This document shows, one piece after another, positions 4,803 to 7,239 of a stretch of DNA of 7,239 nucleotides. A program made the position numbers and the translations under genes. The notes under the pieces are model-generated. The model had not been told where the DNA came from. It searched no databases and saw only the letters and a list, made by a program, of their open reading frames with translations. Positions within the stretch are counted from its first letter, which is position 1. The number at the start of each line of letters is the position of its first letter. The stretch comes from Alphaproteobacteria bacterium (GTDB lineage: Bacteria; Pseudomonadota; Alphaproteobacteria; Micropepsales; Micropepsaceae). The stretch spans positions 1 through 7,239 of the forward strand of contig JAGWRJ010000526.1 in the NCBI GenBank assembly GCA_028869725.1. Direction: 5' to 3'.

Positions 4803-5744
4803 ATGCGGCAGACAAATGCGATCCCGGCGTTGATATTTGTTGTGATTATCAGTCTGGGGCTGGCTCTCGCGTACGCTCCCTATACTGCATCCGATTACGT
4901 CGCGGTCCTCGGGGTCATAACCGCTTCCATAATCTTGGCGATCATTGCCTCTTCTGCCACCAAAATTGCGAACCAATGGGAAAGAACCGTTGTTCTGCGA
5001 ATGGGCCGATTCCTCTCGATGAGAGGTCCTGGACTCTTTTTCATCATTCCGGTGGTCGATACCGTACCGTACTGGATCGATATTCGCGTGATTACGAGTT
5101 CGTTTAAGGCTGAAAAAACGCTCACCAAGGACACAGTTCCTGTGGATGTCGACGCGGTACTGTTCTGGAAAGTCCTGGAGCCCGAGAAGGCGGCGCTGGA
5201 CGTTGCAGACTATCAGGCTGCAATCGGCTGGGCGGCACAGACAGCTTTGCGTGATGTCATCGGAAAGACTGTGCTGTCCGACATGCTTGAGGGCCGGGAA
5301 AGAATCAGTATCGAGCTTCGCAAGATCATTGATGAGCGCACCGAGCCGTGGGGGATCAGCGTCATTTCGGTCGAGATCAAGGATGTTCTGATTCCGCCGG
5401 GGCTGGAAAACGCGATGTCGATGCAGGCCCAGGCCGAACGGGAACGCCAAGCCAGAGTTATCCTGGGTGACTCGGAACGCCAGATCGCCGAAAAGTTCGA
5501 ACAGGCGGCCAGGAGCTACGTCAACAATCCAGTCGCGCTGCACCTTCGCGCCATGAACATGCTTTATGAGGGTTTGAAACAGAACTCCACGATCGTCTTG
5601 GTTCCTAGTACGGCGGTGGACACAATGCAATTGGGTGGTCTCGCCGGTATCACGGCAATGGCTTCGGAGCTCGGCGAGAAACAGGCCGTTGAATCGGCTG
5701 CAAGAACAGCCGCCCCGGGCGATGCCGGTGACGCCAATGGGTGA
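4803..5744 (+). CDS. Slipin family (SPFH/band 7, stomatin-like) membrane protein
   Basis: A 313-residue slipin. Two hydrophobic segments (about residues 8-25 and 33-51) anchor it in the inner membrane. The SPFH/band 7 domain follows (about 55-215): WERTVVLRMGRF, RGPGLFFIIPVVD, TKDTVPVDVDAVLFWKV, EKAALDVADY, then AAQTALRDVIGK, LEGRERIS and WGISVISVEIKDVLIPP. A helical AQAERERQARVI segment (210-220) and a conserved NSTIVLVP strand (261-268) end the family region. Slipins form oligomeric scaffolds in membrane microdomains and usually pair with an NfeD protein; no nfeD is visible on either side. The length is somewhat above the usual 250-260 because of the double N-terminal hydrophobic region and an Ala/Gly-rich C-tail. 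ATG 4803 is chosen because AAGGAAGG lies at 4787-4794; a longer in-frame start at 4695 lacks a site and adds non-conserved residues. Confidence 0.92.
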   Translation: MRQTNAIPALIFVVIISLGLALAYAPYTASDYVAVLGVITASIILAIIASSATKIANQWERTVVLRMGRFLSMRGPGLFFIIPVVDTVPYWIDIRVITSSFKAEKTLTKDTVPVDVDAVLFWKVLEPEKAALDVADYQAAIGWAAQTALRDVIGKTVLSDMLEGRERISIELRKIIDERTEPWGISVISVEIKDVLIPPGLENAMSMQAQAERERQARVILGDSERQIAEKFEQAARSYVNNPVALHLRAMNMLYEGLKQNSTIVLVPSTAVDTMQLGGLAGITAMASELGEKQAVESAARTAAPGDAGDANG

Positions 5745-5877
5745 GGAACCGAGCCATTAAATATGCAGACCGGTACTATGGTCAGCTGTCGGTCGGTCTC
5801 AGGGTGAATGAATTCAACTATGCCGCTTGAGAGAATCTGCCCGCTGGCGGACAAGCCGGTCGCACCCGACATGCTGA

Positions 5878-6032
5878 TCGATGTGTCCGGGCCTTTGGCT
5901 GAAGCAGTTGATGGCTCGAACACATCCGAACATTGTAGTGGTTACGCCTGCGGCAAAGCTCGCGCGCACATCGTCTGGTCGATACTGCGCAACGGGAAAA
6001 CTTTTGGTGCGGGCGCTATGGCTGCCATTTGA
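5878..6032 (+). pseudogene. IS110-family transposase C-terminal remnant
   Basis: The C-terminal tail of an IS110/IS1111-type transposase is split over two frames. From 5878 one frame reads PGLWLKQLMARTHPNIVVV, then AAKLAR. At about 5966-5970 the match moves to the other frame, which reads HIVWSILRNGKTFGAGAMAA to TGA at 6030-6032. Removing two bases near the CGCGCACATCG stretch would restore LAR-IVWSILRNG, which matches the family pattern of a VA-A-KLAR-WA-L helix before a short tail. A TGA at 5875-5877 precedes the piece, and the catalytic DEDD and serine parts are absent. Bases 5745-5877, between the slipin stop and this fragment, hold no gene I can support. The natural transposase end seems preserved, and an IS481 remnant on the other strand begins seven bases later. 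Confidence 0.6.
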
Positions 6033-6038
6033 TCTGGA

Positions 6039-6250
6039 CTAATCACGGCAGCACGAGGCGTGGTCGGTCACCGTCAGTGGATAGAAATAGGCGCTGTTGC
6101 CAAGCTTGAATTCGTCCTTGTAATCGGCATACCACAGATCGTTTGGAGACAGGCCAGCTGAAGTGGCGTGCCTTTGGCCGGCGCCTCGCTTCCCGCCCCA
6201 TCCTCTCCCTTGCGCGGGCGCTGATCGGGAGCTCTGCCTCCGAGCCGGTG
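6039..6250 (-). pseudogene. IS481-family transposase remnant
   Basis: The minus strand encodes part of an IS481-like DDE transposase. The strong part is SAGLSPNDLWYADYKDEFK followed by LGNSAYFYPLTVTDHAS, the region around the first catalytic aspartate (the D of WYADYK). It then breaks off and reaches TAG at 6039-6041 after a few unrelated codons. Upstream, the family-like KGTPL lies in a neighbouring frame and joins SAGLSPNDLW if one base is restored near 6160. Further back, a third frame reads REARRRPKA, as expected for the basic linker, which implies at least two frameshifts. The DNA-binding N-terminus and the second D and E residues are missing. The upstream limit near 6250 is uncertain. 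It is dead, and downstream of the methyltransferase gene on the same strand. Confidence 0.68.
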
Positions 6251-6313
6251 AGACAGAACCAGGACAATCCTGCCTTTGACCGGCGACAGGACCCAAGGGG
6301 GCACGCACCCAGC

Positions 6314-7144
6314 TCACGCCTTGCTTGCTAGCATCAGGACCGGAGCAATGGCGCCCCTGGCAATATTCTGAACCATGTTTGCGACCTTGGTGGCGGCATC
6401 CTTGCCCATTACGAGATGGAGCCCCAATGGCGGCGTACCATGCTCGGCCATGCGCGCCTTCATCCTGGCAAAGAATGCGAGCGCGAGATCCCCTTGGGGT
6501 TCGGTCGCCACCACCCTGAACCCTGTTGCCACCAGTGCGGCCTCGTAGGCGTCCGCCGCTGCCACGAACGAGGTCGTCTCTTCCTCTGCCCAAGCCACTG
6601 GGTAGTCCAGCGTACCATCACCGACACGCATCACGTCATAGACCGCGAACAGCGCGCCTGGCTTCAGTACCCGCGCGATCTGGGCAAAGAGTCGGGCCTT
6701 GTCCTCAATATTCATTCCGACATGGAACTGGGTAGCGCGGTCGAAATATGCGTCCTCGTACTGCAGATTCAGTGCGCTGCCCTGTGTCAGATGCACCTTG
6801 CTGTCTAGTCCGACCTCACGGCTCAGCCCATTGCCCACCTCGACATATTCTGGTGTCAGATCAATTCCTTCGACCTCGACGTCGAAACGGCTGGCCATGA
6901 ACCGTGCGGCGCCTCCCAGACCGCATCCTATGTCCAGCACCTTAAGTCCCGGACCCAAGTCGATCCGCGCGCAAACCATCTCGGTAGCCACTCTGCCACC
7001 GATGTGAAACTCATCCACGCCAGCAAGCTGGTCCACCGGCGCCCCTTTGGAGTGCGCGCGAACAGTCGCCCAGCCCGCTTCGATCGCCGCCTGCAGGGCT
7101 CCATGGGTGTAATGACCGGCCACCTTTGCTTCGAGTGACGCCAT
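6314..7144 (-). CDS. Class I SAM-dependent methyltransferase
   Basis: A 276-residue Rossmann-fold methyltransferase, complete for its class. Residues 68-78 (KVLDIGCGLGG) form the SAM-binding motif I, GIDLTPEYV (93-101) carries the acidic residue that holds the SAM ribose, and QGSALNLQYED (121-131) plus FDRATQFHVGMNIEDK form motifs II-III. RVLKPGALFAVYD (158-170) is the conserved post-core strand. The lead segment DEFHIGGRVATEMV resembles the HIGG/HGGG region of UbiE-like and sarcosine/dimethylglycine-type N- or O-methyltransferases, so a small-molecule substrate is likely but unidentified. The lid region (about 175-235) contains AWAEEETTSF. The ATG at 7144 is preceded by AGGAGG (7156-7161 on the forward strand) with an 11-base gap. 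No partner gene is visible; downstream is only insertion-sequence debris. Confidence 0.9.
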   Translation of the reverse strand: MASLEAKVAGHYTHGALQAAIEAGWATVRAHSKGAPVDQLAGVDEFHIGGRVATEMVCARIDLGPGLKVLDIGCGLGGAARFMASRFDVEVEGIDLTPEYVEVGNGLSREVGLDSKVHLTQGSALNLQYEDAYFDRATQFHVGMNIEDKARLFAQIARVLKPGALFAVYDVMRVGDGTLDYPVAWAEEETTSFVAAADAYEAALVATGFRVVATEPQGDLALAFFARMKARMAEHGTPPLGLHLVMGKDAATKVANMVQNIARGAIAPVLMLASKA

Positions 7145-7198
7145 GGCTTTCTACGCCTCCTGCTGTACCTGACTTAGAGACCAAGAAACCCTAGAACG

Positions 7199-7214
7199 GC
7201 CAGACATGCCTGGC
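7199..7214. promoter_or_regulatory. Palindrome upstream of the methyltransferase gene
   Basis: GCCAGACATGCCTGGC is a 16-bp palindrome with a single mismatched pair (7204/7209). It lies about 55 bases upstream of the methyltransferase start codon, where an operator could act. No clear -35/-10 pair was found around it, so a regulatory role is a suggestion only. Confidence 0.35.
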
Positions 7215-7239
7215 TACTTCAGTTTCTGTAGTCAGATAA

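Noticed and set aside
4650..5630. A 326-codon open frame on the minus strand
   Set aside because: It is antisense to the slipin gene, has no recognisable domain, and its sequence is rich in residues expected from reverse reading of coding DNA.
5808..5877. N-terminal part of a plus-strand open frame running into the IS110 remnant
   Set aside because: Only the end of this frame resembles a transposase. The first 20-25 codons match nothing I know, so a fused gene is not supported.
1..7239. CRISPR array, tRNA or rRNA genes, replication origin
   Set aside because: No regularly spaced repeats, cloverleaf-like segments, rRNA motifs or iteron clusters were seen on reading both strands.

Overview
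The window is GC-rich DNA that looks alphaproteobacterial, most likely from a sphingomonad or a close relative. The evidence is codon use, the PANDN-type small protein, and DUF2274 and DUF736 genes of the kind found in integrative conjugative elements (ICEs) of that class. The identification rests on recalled family resemblance only; no search was run.

Layout. (1) 21-869, plus strand: DUF2274, DUF736 and a 61-residue ANDN-motif protein, tightly packed. DUF2274 normally follows trbI at the end of a Trb conjugation operon, so this is probably the distal tail of an ICE transfer module. (2) 927-1756, plus strand: a good sigma70-like promoter overlapped by an inverted repeat, then a two-gene toxin-antitoxin cassette. 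A TumE/DUF6516-like toxin comes first and a winged-helix antitoxin second, with an ATGA overlap. (3) 1813-3462: a large serine recombinase, the probable integrase or excisionase of the element, closed by a 13-bp perfect-stem terminator. (4) 3628-4512, minus strand: a graveyard of two more toxin genes. A hipA gene is broken into an N-terminal and a central piece around an insertion-sequence end. It runs directly into an abiEii-type nucleotidyltransferase gene that is internally deleted and carries stop codons. (5) 4513-4802: about 290 bases with no convincing gene. (6) 4803-5744, plus strand: an intact slipin (SPFH/band 7) membrane protein with no NfeD partner in view. (7) 5878-6250: back-to-back remnants of an IS110-family transposase (plus) and an IS481-family transposase (minus), both frameshifted. 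(8) 6314-7144, minus strand: an intact class I SAM-dependent methyltransferase with a palindrome upstream.

How it fits together. The left half (1-3500) reads as the end of a mobile element: transfer genes, an addiction cassette that would select for retention, and the recombinase that would move it. The right half (3500-7239) reads as an accessory scar zone with successive insertions of toxin modules and insertion sequences, each partly deleted, around two intact cargo or host genes. The element boundary may lie just after the recombinase terminator, but no attachment core can be proven from this window alone. I see no tRNA, rRNA, CRISPR array or replication origin, and nothing that clearly amounts to a new multi-gene defence or biosynthetic system. 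The most interesting intact unit is the toxin-antitoxin cassette embedded between the transfer genes and the recombinase.
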